Source: Acidobacteriota bacterium
GTDB taxonomy: Bacteria > Acidobacteriota > UBA4820 > DSQY01
NCBI GenBank assembly: GCA_021787565.1
Contig: JAJYLT010000010.1
Coordinates: 1 to 64,000 of the forward strand
Length of the DNA stretch: 64,000 bases
Direction: 5' to 3'
The notes below the pieces were generated by a model, which was given only the letters and a program-made list of their open reading frames with translations, did not search any database and was not told the origin of the DNA. A program made the position numbers and the translations under genes. Below are positions 50,267 through 58,634 of this stretch, piece after piece. Position 1 is the stretch's first letter. Every line of letters begins with the position of its first letter.

Positions 50267-51660
50267 AAACCGATCGGGCGCCTCGCATCGTGGTGGCCGG
50301 ACTGGGCGGCGACTCCGGGAAAACCCTCCTCTCACTCGGTCTGCTCCTGTCCTTCCGGCGGGCCGGCCGGGAGGTGGCGGCCTTCAAGAAGGGGCCCGAT
50401 TACATCGACGCGGCCTGGCTCTCCTGGGCCTCGGGCCGACCGGCCCGAAATCTGGACAGCTACCTCATGGGATTCGACGTCGCGACCGACTCCTTCTGCC
50501 GCCACGCCGCCCGCGGAGGCCTGAATGTGATCGAGGGGAACCGGGGGCTCTACGACGGGGTCGATTCGGCCGGAACGCACAGCACGGCGGAGTTGGCCAA
50601 GGCCATACAAGCTCCGGTGATCCTGGTCGTCAACGCGACCAAGGTCACGCGCACCGCGGCCGCCTACGTGCTGGGCTGCCAGGCCATGGACCCCGCCGTC
50701 CCTCTCGCCGGGGTCGTGCTGAACCAGGTGGCCGGCAAGCGCCACGAGGCGGTCCTCCGCCAGGCCATCGAGGAGACCTGCGGGATCCCCGTCCTGGGCG
50801 TGCTGCCCCGCGCGCCGGGGGAGGCCGTGCTCCCCGGACGGCACCTGGGACTCGTGACCCCCAGCGAGCATCCCCGCATCGGCGAATTGGAGAGAAACCT
50901 GTTGTCGCTTCTGGAAGGCCACCTCGACCTGGACCGGCTCGCGGCCGTCGCCGCGGCTGCCCCTCCCCTGCCCGTTCCCCTGCCCTCCGCGCGCCATCCA
51001 GGCGGGTCGGGGGGGGTGAAGATAGGGTACGTTCAGGATTCGGCCTTCACCTTCTACTATCCCGAGAACCTCGAGTCTCTCGAACGGGGCGGTGCCCAAC
51101 TGGTCCCCGTCTCGGCCCTTCGCGACCAGGCCCTTCCTCCGGGGCTCCAGGCCCTCTACATCGGTGGAGGCTTCCCCGAGACGCACGGTGCCGCCCTGGG
51201 AGAGAACGTCAGCTTCCTCGCTTCCGTGCGGCAGGCCGCCGGGAGGGGACTGCCCATCTACGCGGAGTGCGGCGGGCTCATGTTCCTGTCCCAGGCCCTC
51301 CACTGGCAGGGCGGGCGCTACCCGATGGCGGGGGTGCTTCCCTTCGAGGTGGAGGTGACGGCCAGGCCGCAAGGCCACGGTTACGCCGAACTGGAGGTGG
51401 ACAAGGACAACCCGTTCTTTGCACCGGGGACCCGCCTGAAGGGCCATGAATTCCACTATTCGAGGATCCTTGCGCCCGGAACCCCTCCTCCAACGGCTTG
51501 CTCCGTCAAGCGGGGAACGGGCATCCTGGCCGGTCGTGACGGCGTGGTGGTGGGCCGCGTATGGGCCAGCTACACCCACCTGCACGCCCTGGCCACTCCG
51601 GAGTGGACCAATTCGTTACTCTCGATCGCTGGTGATTTCGCCCACCACTGTAGCAGCTAA
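50263..51660 (+). CDS. Cobyrinate a,c-diamide synthase family (CobB/CbiA; possibly DsrN-like)
   Basis: 'RIVVAGLGGDSGKTLLSLGLLLSFRRAGREVAAFKKGPDYID', 'YIGGGFPETHGAALGENVSF', 'PIYAECGGLMFLS'. Confidence 0.9.
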   Translation: MKTDRAPRIVVAGLGGDSGKTLLSLGLLLSFRRAGREVAAFKKGPDYIDAAWLSWASGRPARNLDSYLMGFDVATDSFCRHAARGGLNVIEGNRGLYDGVDSAGTHSTAELAKAIQAPVILVVNATKVTRTAAAYVLGCQAMDPAVPLAGVVLNQVAGKRHEAVLRQAIEETCGIPVLGVLPRAPGEAVLPGRHLGLVTPSEHPRIGELERNLLSLLEGHLDLDRLAAVAAAAPPLPVPLPSARHPGGSGGVKIGYVQDSAFTFYYPENLESLERGGAQLVPVSALRDQALPPGLQALYIGGGFPETHGAALGENVSFLASVRQAAGRGLPIYAECGGLMFLSQALHWQGGRYPMAGVLPFEVEVTARPQGHGYAELEVDKDNPFFAPGTRLKGHEFHYSRILAPGTPPPTACSVKRGTGILAGRDGVVVGRVWASYTHLHALATPEWTNSLLSIAGDFAHHCSS

Positions 51661-51727
51661 TCTATCAGTGGTTAGAGGGATGCAGAAAAGTGGTGCGAGC
51701 CATTTGACACATTCCACCCGGTCAGTG

Positions 51728-51815
51728 CCCGCGTTGGGTAACTACCCCAACGTGGGAACCCTATGATTGGAGACGGAGAACGGCTGTAGGGCCTTAAGGG
51801 CCATGTCAGGCCCTA
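51728..51815 (+). promoter_or_regulatory. Two candidate RNA hairpins in the sat leader
   Basis: CCCGCGTTGGG taactac CCCAACGTGGG (51728-51756) and TAGGGCCT...AGGCCCTA (51787-51815). Confidence 0.4.
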
Positions 51816-51899
51816 GCGAAGGGGGCTCCGCACCATGCCGCCCGTGGCGGCGATCGTTCGCAAAGGACCGGCCGAGGCCAACTATCGAGGAGGTTGTCG

Positions 51900-53171
51900 A
51901 TGAGCAAACTGGTACCCCCGCACGGCAGTAAAGAACTCAAGTGCCTTCTGCTCGAAGGACGGGCCAAGGAAGACGAGATCAAGAAGGCCCAGGGCCTGAA
52001 GAGGGTTCCCATCACCAGCCGCGAGACCGGCGACCTGATCATGATGGGTATCGGCGGCTTCACGCCCCTCGATGGCTTCATGGGCCAGGCCGACTGGAAG
52101 GGCGTCTGCGACGAGTACAAGATGCCCAGCAAGAACGGCCTCTTCTGGCCCATCCCCATCACCCTCTCGGCGACCAAGGCCCTGGCCGATTCCATCGGTC
52201 CCAACGAGGAAGTGGCTCTCTGGGACACGGAGACCGACACGCTCATGGCCACCATGAAGGTGACCGAGAAGTACACCATCGACAAGGCCTACGAGTGCCA
52301 GAAGGTTTTCAAGACGACCGACATGGCCCACCCCGGCGTGAAGATGGTCATGGACCAGGCCGACGTCAACCTGGCCGGCCCCGTCAAGGTGCTCTCCGAG
52401 TCCTACTTCCCCGAGCAGTTCAAGGGCCTCTACCAGCGCCCCGCCGAATCCCGCAAGATGTTCGAAGAGCGCGGGTGGAACACGGTGGCCGCCCTCCAGC
52501 TCCGCAACCCCATGCACGGCTCCCACGCCTACCTGGCCTGGATCGCCATCGAGGTCTGCGACGGCGTTTACATCCACCAGCTCGTGGGCAAGCTCAAGCC
52601 CGGCGACATTCCGGCCGACGTCCGCGTGAAGGCCATCGACGCCCTGGTCAACAAGTACTTCCGCAAGGAGCGCGTGGCCATGGCCGGCTACCCCCTCGAC
52701 ATGCGGTACGCCGGACCCCGCGAGGCTCTGCTCCACGCCGTGTTCCGGCAGAACTACGGCTGCTCCCACCTCATCGTGGGACGCGACCACGCCGGCGTGG
52801 GCGATTACTACGGCCCCTTCGACGCCCAGAAGATCTTCCTCGAGATCCCGCCCGACGCCCTCCAGCTCAAGCCCCTCTGCATGGACTGGACTTTCTACTG
52901 CTACGAGTGCGGCACCATGGCCTCCATGAAGACCTGCCCGCACGAGAGCAAGGCCGTCATCGACGACGAGGGCAACTACAAGGGCGGCGCCAGGCTCCTG
53001 CTCTCCGGCACCCTCCTCCGCAAGCTCATGAGCGAAGGCAAGCCCGTCCCGAAGGAGTTCTCCAAGCCCGAGGTCATCGCCGTTCTGAAGGAGTACTACG
53101 ACCACCTCGAAGAGAAGGTGGAAGTGAAGCTTCACGGCGCGGCCACGGGAGACGCCAACAAGAAGCGCTAG
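51900..53171 (+). CDS. sat: Sulfate adenylyltransferase (ATP sulfurylase)
   Basis: '[18 protein letters not shown]', '[51 protein letters not shown]', C-terminal Cys motif '[16 protein letters not shown]'. Confidence 0.97.
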   Translation: MSKLVPPHGSKELKCLLLEGRAKEDEIKKAQGLKRVPITSRETGDLIMMGIGGFTPLDGFMGQADWKGVCDEYKMPSKNGLFWPIPITLSATKALADSIGPNEEVALWDTETDTLMATMKVTEKYTIDKAYECQKVFKTTDMAHPGVKMVMDQADVNLAGPVKVLSESYFPEQFKGLYQRPAESRKMFEERGWNTVAALQLRNPMHGSHAYLAWIAIEVCDGVYIHQLVGKLKPGDIPADVRVKAIDALVNKYFRKERVAMAGYPLDMRYAGPREALLHAVFRQNYGCSHLIVGRDHAGVGDYYGPFDAQKIFLEIPPDALQLKPLCMDWTFYCYECGTMASMKTCPHESKAVIDDEGNYKGGARLLLSGTLLRKLMSEGKPVPKEFSKPEVIAVLKEYYDHLEEKVEVKLHGAATGDANKKR

Positions 53172-53198
53172 ACGGCTCTTAAGAATCACGGGGGGATC

Positions 53199-53230
53199 GC
53201 CGGGGCCTTCGGGCCCCGGCTTTCTTCTTG
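53199..53230 (+). terminator. Rho-independent terminator after sat
   Basis: GCCGGGGCC TTCG GGCCCCGGC followed by TTTCTTCTT. Confidence 0.85.
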
Positions 53231-53268
53231 GTGGGCGGTGCAAGTTGGAGGGTGAAGGGGGCACCGGC

Positions 53269-54099
53269 TCACTCACCGGCCAGGCGGCTCAATTCCGCGA
53301 GGGGCACGGCTTCGATCACCACTCCCGCCTGGACCCGGCCCATCCGATCGAGCGCGCGCTGCAGGTCCCTGTCCACCGCCCCTTGCTCCGGAGCCGCCTT
53401 CGCCGCCCTAGCCCCCAACTCCGCCGCCGCGCGAGCGACCACGGGATCCAGAGGCAGCGGCCGCGTCACCACAAGCCCCACCAGCTTGAAATCCCGGGTC
53501 CTGAAGAGCGGTCCTCCTCCGTAACCGGAGGTGAAGGCTCCGCTCAGCACCAGCCGGGTGTCCAGGCCCCCTCCCCTCGTCACCACTCGAAGCCCCGCCA
53601 CGACTCCCGATGAGAGCAGGGGCTCGGGCGGCTGCACGCCCTCGGGAAATCCCCAGGCGTAGACGGCCTCTCCGGGGCTCACCGTCTCCGTCCCGCTCAA
53701 ATCCATTCCTCCCTTGAGCTGCCGGCGGAGATAGAGCTGGGCCACGCCCATGGCGGGGTCCACCTGCATGCCCCGGATGGGAACGGGTGCGCCCAGGCTG
53801 GAGGTCACGCGGATGTCGCCCGGCCTGGACCCCGCGACGAGCGAGGCGTCCGTCAGAATGGGTCCTCTCTGGCTCAGCACCCCCGTGGCCTGTCTCCCGG
53901 TGTCCAGGTTGGTCACGAGGTAGAGGGCGCGGATCACCTCCCGGTCGGCATCTCCCACGCTCTTCAGGAGGAGCAGGGTGCTGGGGTTTTCCGGCGGCCC
54001 CTTGAGAGGGGCCACCCACCGGCGTCTCAGCCAGATCCCTCCCCACACAAACCCCACCAGCAGGGCCACCACCAGCAGCCACTTGAGCGCGTCCCGCAT
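53269..54099 (-). CDS. Membrane-anchored HtrA/trypsin-fold protein, probably catalytically inactive
   Basis: N-terminal TM; 'GVLSQRGPILTDASLVAG', 'VDPAMGVAQLYL', 'LSGAFTSGYGGGPLFRTRDFKLVGLVV' align with HtrA motifs but without H, D, S. Confidence 0.65.
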   Translation of the reverse strand: MRDALKWLLVVALLVGFVWGGIWLRRRWVAPLKGPPENPSTLLLLKSVGDADREVIRALYLVTNLDTGRQATGVLSQRGPILTDASLVAGSRPGDIRVTSSLGAPVPIRGMQVDPAMGVAQLYLRRQLKGGMDLSGTETVSPGEAVYAWGFPEGVQPPEPLLSSGVVAGLRVVTRGGGLDTRLVLSGAFTSGYGGGPLFRTRDFKLVGLVVTRPLPLDPVVARAAAELGARAAKAAPEQGAVDRDLQRALDRMGRVQAGVVIEAVPLAELSRLAGE

Positions 54100-54275
54100 G
54101 CCGTGCCTCCATCGCCTGCGCCCCGCCGGCAGGGCCGGACCGCAGGCCTCATTCTACGCCTCCGGAGCCGGCGTTCGGCGCGGTGAGGCGGCGATCCGCG
54201 TTCCATCCGGCGGCGGACGTTGCGGCGCCCCTTCGGGCTGGTTAGAATGCAGCCATCGCGAGGGAGGCGAGCCTC

Positions 54276-54779
54276 ATGGCTAAAATCGAATCTTTCGACG
54301 TGACCACCGGCGTCGACCTGATGGAGGTCGAGAACGCCGTCAATCAGGCGCTCAAGGAGATCAGCCAGCGCTACGATTTCAAGGGGGCCAAGACGCTGTT
54401 GGAGCTCCGCAAGGCCGACCACCTGATGGTTCTGGAGGCGCCGGACGACATGAAGCTCAAGGCCATGTGGGAGATGCTCCTGGGCAAGCTGGTGCGCCGG
54501 AAGGTCCCCACCAAGAACTGCCAACTGGAGCCCGTCCAGAAGGCCGGAGGCGACCGCGTCCGGCAGGAGATCAAGCTCGTCTCGGGGCTCGACATCGAGA
54601 TCTGCCGCCGGATCGTCAAGTCCATCAAGGAGGCGAAGTTCAAGAAGGCCCAGGCCGCCATCGAGGGTGAGAAGGTCCGGATTTCGGGCCCGTCCCGCGA
54701 CGAGCTTCAGGAGGTGATCGCCCACCTGAAGCAGCAGGACTTCGGCGTGGAGCTCCAGTTTGGGAACTACCGGTCGTAA
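54276..54779 (+). CDS. yajQ: YajQ family nucleotide-binding protein (UPF0234)
   Basis: 'SFDVTTGVDLMEVENAVNQALKEISQRYDFKGAKTLLELRKAD', 'KFKKAQAAIEGEKVRISGPSRDELQEVIAHLKQQDFGVELQFGNYR'. Confidence 0.94.
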   Translation: MAKIESFDVTTGVDLMEVENAVNQALKEISQRYDFKGAKTLLELRKADHLMVLEAPDDMKLKAMWEMLLGKLVRRKVPTKNCQLEPVQKAGGDRVRQEIKLVSGLDIEICRRIVKSIKEAKFKKAQAAIEGEKVRISGPSRDELQEVIAHLKQQDFGVELQFGNYRS

Positions 54780-54994
54780 CGCCGAGATGCCGTGACCACC
54801 GGGAGCGGCCTTCTTTCGGCATCTCCTTCTTTTCTCATCTCCCCATTCCCTCAGTGCGGGCCCCAAGTCCCGTAGAGGGCCAGGTAGGCGACGGTGTGGC
54901 GCTCTCCCCGAAGGGTCCGTCCCAGCGGCACCGCGATTTCAGGGTTGACCGGTGCGCCGGCGTGGGGTTTACTGTCCGGCTGAAGGGAGACCCC

Positions 54995-55687
54995 TTGGAC
55001 CAGGAGCTGACCCGGCGCGAGCGCGCCATCGACCGCCTGAACGTCCGCCGACAGAAGGTCCGCGAAGAGATCGCCAATGCCTTGAGCCACGGGATCGGCC
55101 TAGGGCTGGCCCTCGCGGGCCTTGCGGTCCTGGTGGTGCTGACCAGCGAGTACGGTGGAGCCTGGCGGATCTTGAGCGCCAGCGTCTACGGCGCCACGCT
55201 CCTGATCCTCTACCTGGCCTCGACCTTGTACCACGGCATCCCCAACCCACCGGTCAAGAGGATCCTCCGGGTGGCGGACCACGTAACCATCTTCTTCCTC
55301 ATCGCCGGCACCTACACCCCCTTCACGCTGGTGGCCATGCGTGGAGCCTGGGGCTGGAGCATCTTCGGCATCATCTGGGGGCTGGCGATTCTGGGGACCC
55401 TGCTCAAGCTCTTCTGGTTCAGCCGGATGCGCTTGGTCGGCCCCTTCCTCTACCTGGCCATGGGCTGGCTCATCGTGATCGGCCTCACTCCCCTTCGGGA
55501 GGGCGTGCCGGACTTGGGGCTGGCCCTCCTCGGGGCCGGTGGAATCTGCTACACGGGAGGGCTCATCTTCTTCGCCCTGGACAAGCGCTACCGCTACTTC
55601 CACCTGATCTGGCACCTCTTCGTTCTGGCCGGGAGCATCTTCCACTATTTCGCGATCCTCGTCTCCATCCTGCCCCCGAGATCGTGA
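54995..55687 (+). CDS. Hemolysin III / PAQR family membrane protein
   Basis: 'EEIANALSHGIGLGLALAGLAVLV', 'YLASTLYHGIPNPPVKRILRVADHVTIFFLIAGTYTPFTLVAMRG'. TTG start with AAGGGAGA upstream is a guess. Confidence 0.88.
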   Translation: MDQELTRRERAIDRLNVRRQKVREEIANALSHGIGLGLALAGLAVLVVLTSEYGGAWRILSASVYGATLLILYLASTLYHGIPNPPVKRILRVADHVTIFFLIAGTYTPFTLVAMRGAWGWSIFGIIWGLAILGTLLKLFWFSRMRLVGPFLYLAMGWLIVIGLTPLREGVPDLGLALLGAGGICYTGGLIFFALDKRYRYFHLIWHLFVLAGSIFHYFAILVSILPPRS

Positions 55688-55695
55688 GAATCTCG

Positions 55696-55850
55696 CTAAC
55701 GCACCCGAACCACCATCTTCCCAGTGTTTTCTCCGGAGAAGAGCCCCAGGAAAGCCTTCGGGACATTCTCGAAGCCCTCCACCACCGTCTCCCGGACCTT
55801 CACTCTCCCCTGCTCCACCCAGCTCGCCAGGCGCCGCTGGGCCTCGGGGA
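55696..55850 (-). pseudogene. C-terminal remnant of CurA/YncB-like NADP-dependent oxidoreductase
   Basis: Minus-strand 'EAQRRLASWVEQGRVKVRETVVEGFENVPKAFLGLFSGENTGKMVVRVR*'; upstream end is the element boundary. Confidence 0.85.
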
Positions 55851-56000
55851 CCCAAATTCCGCGATTGATTTTTCACCGTAGGAGCGCCGCCCCGGCGCGA
55901 CGGGCCGTTCACGCGACTCACCCCACGGCCACGCGTTCACCCGGATCGCGGCGAGGCGCCGCTCCTACAAAGCGGTTCCGCTTCCATCGCGGAATTGGGG
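55851..56000 (-). repeat. REPIN/MITE-like 150-bp element, copy 6 (diverged interior)
   Basis: CCCAAATTCCGCGAT...ATCGCGGAATTGGGG; both REP arms retained; exact 5-bp GGGGA on both sides. Confidence 0.95.
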
Positions 56001-56498
56001 GGGGAAGCGCTCCTTGAAGTCGAAGCGCCTTTCGTAGCGCACGAAGGTGAAGGGCGGAGGGCCCGGGCGATCCGCCCGAGAGATCTCTCGGAAGAGCTCG
56101 ACGGGCACCTCGGGAAAGAAGGCGTCGCCGGGATAGGCGGCGTGGACCACGGTGAGGTAGATCCGGTGGGCCAGCGGCAGGGCCTGCGCGTAGATTTCCC
56201 CGCCACCGCACACGAAGAGATCCTCGTCCGAGCCTTCAAAGAGCGCCAGGGCGGAGGTTAGGTCGGGCAAGACCTCGGCGCCCGGCGCCTCGAAGCCCTT
56301 CCGCCTGGAGAGGACGATGGTCCGTCGCCCCGGCAGGGGAACGTTGATCGTCTCCCAGGTCTTGCGCCCGAGCAGGACGGGGTGCCCCCAGGTCGTGCGC
56401 TTGAAGAAGGGCAGGTCTTCGGGAAGGTGCCATGGGACGCGGCCGCCCTCCCCGATCACCCGGTTTTCCCCCATGGCGGCGATGAGCGAGAGGATCAT
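55965..56498 (-). CDS. folA: Dihydrofolate reductase; C-terminal ~12 codons encoded by repeat copy 6
   Basis: 'ILSLIAAMGENRVIGEGGRVPWHLPEDLPFFKRTTWGHPVLLGRKTWETI'; ORF ends '...FPPQFRDGSGTAL*' inside the repeat. Confidence 0.93.
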   Translation of the reverse strand: MILSLIAAMGENRVIGEGGRVPWHLPEDLPFFKRTTWGHPVLLGRKTWETINVPLPGRRTIVLSRRKGFEAPGAEVLPDLTSALALFEGSDEDLFVCGGGEIYAQALPLAHRIYLTVVHAAYPGDAFFPEVPVELFREISRADRPGPPPFTFVRYERRFDFKERFPPQFRDGSGTAL

Positions 56499-56505
56499 CG
56501 GACCT

Positions 56506-57666
56506 TCAGCACCGTGCGGCAGCCAAAGCCTGGCCGAGGTCGGCGAGCAGGTCGGCGGCGTCCTCGATACCCACCGAAAGGCGCACGAGACCCTCGGTCA
56601 CGCCCAGCGCATCCCGAAGCTCCTTGGGTACCGCGGCGTGCGTCATGGAGGCCGGGTGACAGGCCAGGCTCTCCACCCCGCCCAGGCTCTCGGCCAGGGT
56701 GAAGATCTCCAGGGCGTTCAGAAAGCGCCGCGCGGCCTCGAATGAGCCCAGGTCGAAGGCCACCATGGCGCCGAAGCCGCTGGACTGGCGGGCGTGGACC
56801 TCGTGCCCGGGGTGGCTGCGCAGCCCGGGGTAGTATGTCTTTTGGACCTGCCCCCTTTCCGAGAGGAACTCCGCCACGGCACGCCCGTTCTTCTCGTGCT
56901 GGCGCATCCGGACGGCAAGGGTCTTGGTGCCCCGGAGCACCAGAAAACACTCGAAGGGCGAGATCAGGCCGCCCGTGGTCTTGTGGACGAACCGCAGGCC
57001 CTCGGCCATCCCCGCATCGTTGGTCACCAGAACCCCGCCGAGGGAATCGGAGTGGCCGTTGAGGTACTTGGTCGTGGAGTGCAGGACGACATCGGCCCCC
57101 AACTCCAACGGGCGCTGGAAGACCGGGGTCATGAAGGTATTGTCGACCAGGAGCGGAATGTGGTGCCTGTGCGCGATTTCGGAGGCGGCCGCGATGTCGG
57201 TGACGGTCATCACGGGGTTGGTGGGGGTCTCGATGTAGACCAGGCGCGTGCTGGGCCGGATGGCGGCCTCCAGCGCGCCGAGGTCCGACGTGCCGGTCCA
57301 GCCGAAATCCAGGCCGAACCGGCGAAAGATGGCCTCGAAGGCCCGGTAGACGCCGCCGTACACGTTGTCCGACACCACCACGTGGTCCCCCGCGGAGAAG
57401 AGGCCCATGAGGGCGGAGACGGCCGCCATCCCAGAGGCGAAGGCCACGGCGTGTTCGCCTCCCTCCAGGGCCGCGAGATTCGTCTCCAGGGCCGTCCGCG
57501 TGGGATTGCTCACCCGGGCATACTCGTAGCCCGTGTTCACCCCCAGCTCTGGCTGGGCGTAGGTGGAGGTGGCGTAGATGGGGGTCATGATGGCCCCCGT
57601 CATGGGATCGGGCTCCTGGCCCGCGTGAATGGCCAGAGTATCGAAGCTCCGCTTGCGTTTCATCAT
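56506..57666 (-). CDS. Cystathionine gamma-synthase/gamma-lyase family PLP enzyme
   Basis: 'AIHAGQEPDPMTGAIMTPIYATSTYAQ', 'HSTTKYLNGHSDSLGGVLVT', 'PAPGLRSHPGHEVHARQSSGFGAM'-like region. Confidence 0.93.
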   Translation of the reverse strand: MMKRKRSFDTLAIHAGQEPDPMTGAIMTPIYATSTYAQPELGVNTGYEYARVSNPTRTALETNLAALEGGEHAVAFASGMAAVSALMGLFSAGDHVVVSDNVYGGVYRAFEAIFRRFGLDFGWTGTSDLGALEAAIRPSTRLVYIETPTNPVMTVTDIAAASEIAHRHHIPLLVDNTFMTPVFQRPLELGADVVLHSTTKYLNGHSDSLGGVLVTNDAGMAEGLRFVHKTTGGLISPFECFLVLRGTKTLAVRMRQHEKNGRAVAEFLSERGQVQKTYYPGLRSHPGHEVHARQSSGFGAMVAFDLGSFEAARRFLNALEIFTLAESLGGVESLACHPASMTHAAVPKELRDALGVTEGLVRLSVGIEDAADLLADLGQALAAARC

Positions 57667-58634
57667 CGTTCCTTCCTCGGAGGAGGCGGCTCGTCCACGA
57701 CGGCCTCGCCGTCCACCCGGCCGTCGTAGGCGTATTTGTTGAGGTAGCGCTGGGAGGAGTCGGGAAGCACGGTGGCCACCCGCCTGCCCGGTCCCAGCAT
57801 TCTCGCCAGCCGCTTGGCGCCCGTCACGTTGGCGGCCGAGGAGGAGGCGGCGAGGATGCCCAGCCTGCCCAGCCGGTCCACCATGGCATAGGTCTCCGTG
57901 TCCGGGATGGTGAAGACCCCGTCCACGAGGCTCCGGTCCAGCGCCTCGGGCCAGAAGCTGTTCCCGATCCCCTCCACGCGGTGCGGCGCTTCGTAGGGAT
58001 GCCCCCCGAAGAGGGAGCCGGGTGGTTCCACCACGTAGCAGAGCGCCCGCGGGTTCTTCTCCTTGAGGAAGCGCGCCACGCCGGTGAAGGTCCCCCCCGA
58101 TCCCGCGCCGATGGCCGCACCGTCGATCCGCCCTTCCATCTGCTCCCACAGCTCGGCGGCGGTGGTCTCGTAGTGGATGCGCGGGTTGGCGGGGTTCTTG
58201 AACTGCTGGAGGAGGACCGCTCCCGGCGTGGCGGCGGCCATCCGCTCCGCCGCCTCGATGGCCCCGGTCATCTTCCGGTTGCCCTCGGTCACGACCAACT
58301 CCGCCCCCAGCCCCCGCACCAGGGCCATCTTCTCCGGAGCATACCCCTCGGGCATGACGACGATCACCCGGTAGCCCCGCTGCACGCCGGCCATGGCCAC
58401 GCTAATGCCGGTGTTACCGGCGGTGGCTTCGATGACCGTGCCCCCCGGCGACAGGCGTCCTTCCTCTTCGGCCGCCAGAATCATGGCCAGGCCGATGCGG
58501 TCCTTCACGCTCCCGCACGGGTTGAGGTATTCCATCTTGGCGTAGATATCCGCCTCACCCTCCTCCCGGAGGGCCGCCAAGTGGATGACCGGCGTCCGCC
58601 CCACTAGCTCCAGTACGGTTTCAACGACCTTCAT
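57663..58634 (-). CDS. Cysteine synthase / cystathionine beta-synthase family
   Basis: 'YAKMEYLNPCGSVKDRIGLAMI', 'IEATAGNTGISVAM', 'GAGSGGTFTGVARFLKEKNP'. Confidence 0.93.
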   Translation of the reverse strand: MKVVETVLELVGRTPVIHLAALREEGEADIYAKMEYLNPCGSVKDRIGLAMILAAEEEGRLSPGGTVIEATAGNTGISVAMAGVQRGYRVIVVMPEGYAPEKMALVRGLGAELVVTEGNRKMTGAIEAAERMAAATPGAVLLQQFKNPANPRIHYETTAAELWEQMEGRIDGAAIGAGSGGTFTGVARFLKEKNPRALCYVVEPPGSLFGGHPYEAPHRVEGIGNSFWPEALDRSLVDGVFTIPDTETYAMVDRLGRLGILAASSSAANVTGAKRLARMLGPGRRVATVLPDSSQRYLNKYAYDGRVDGEAVVDEPPPPRKER

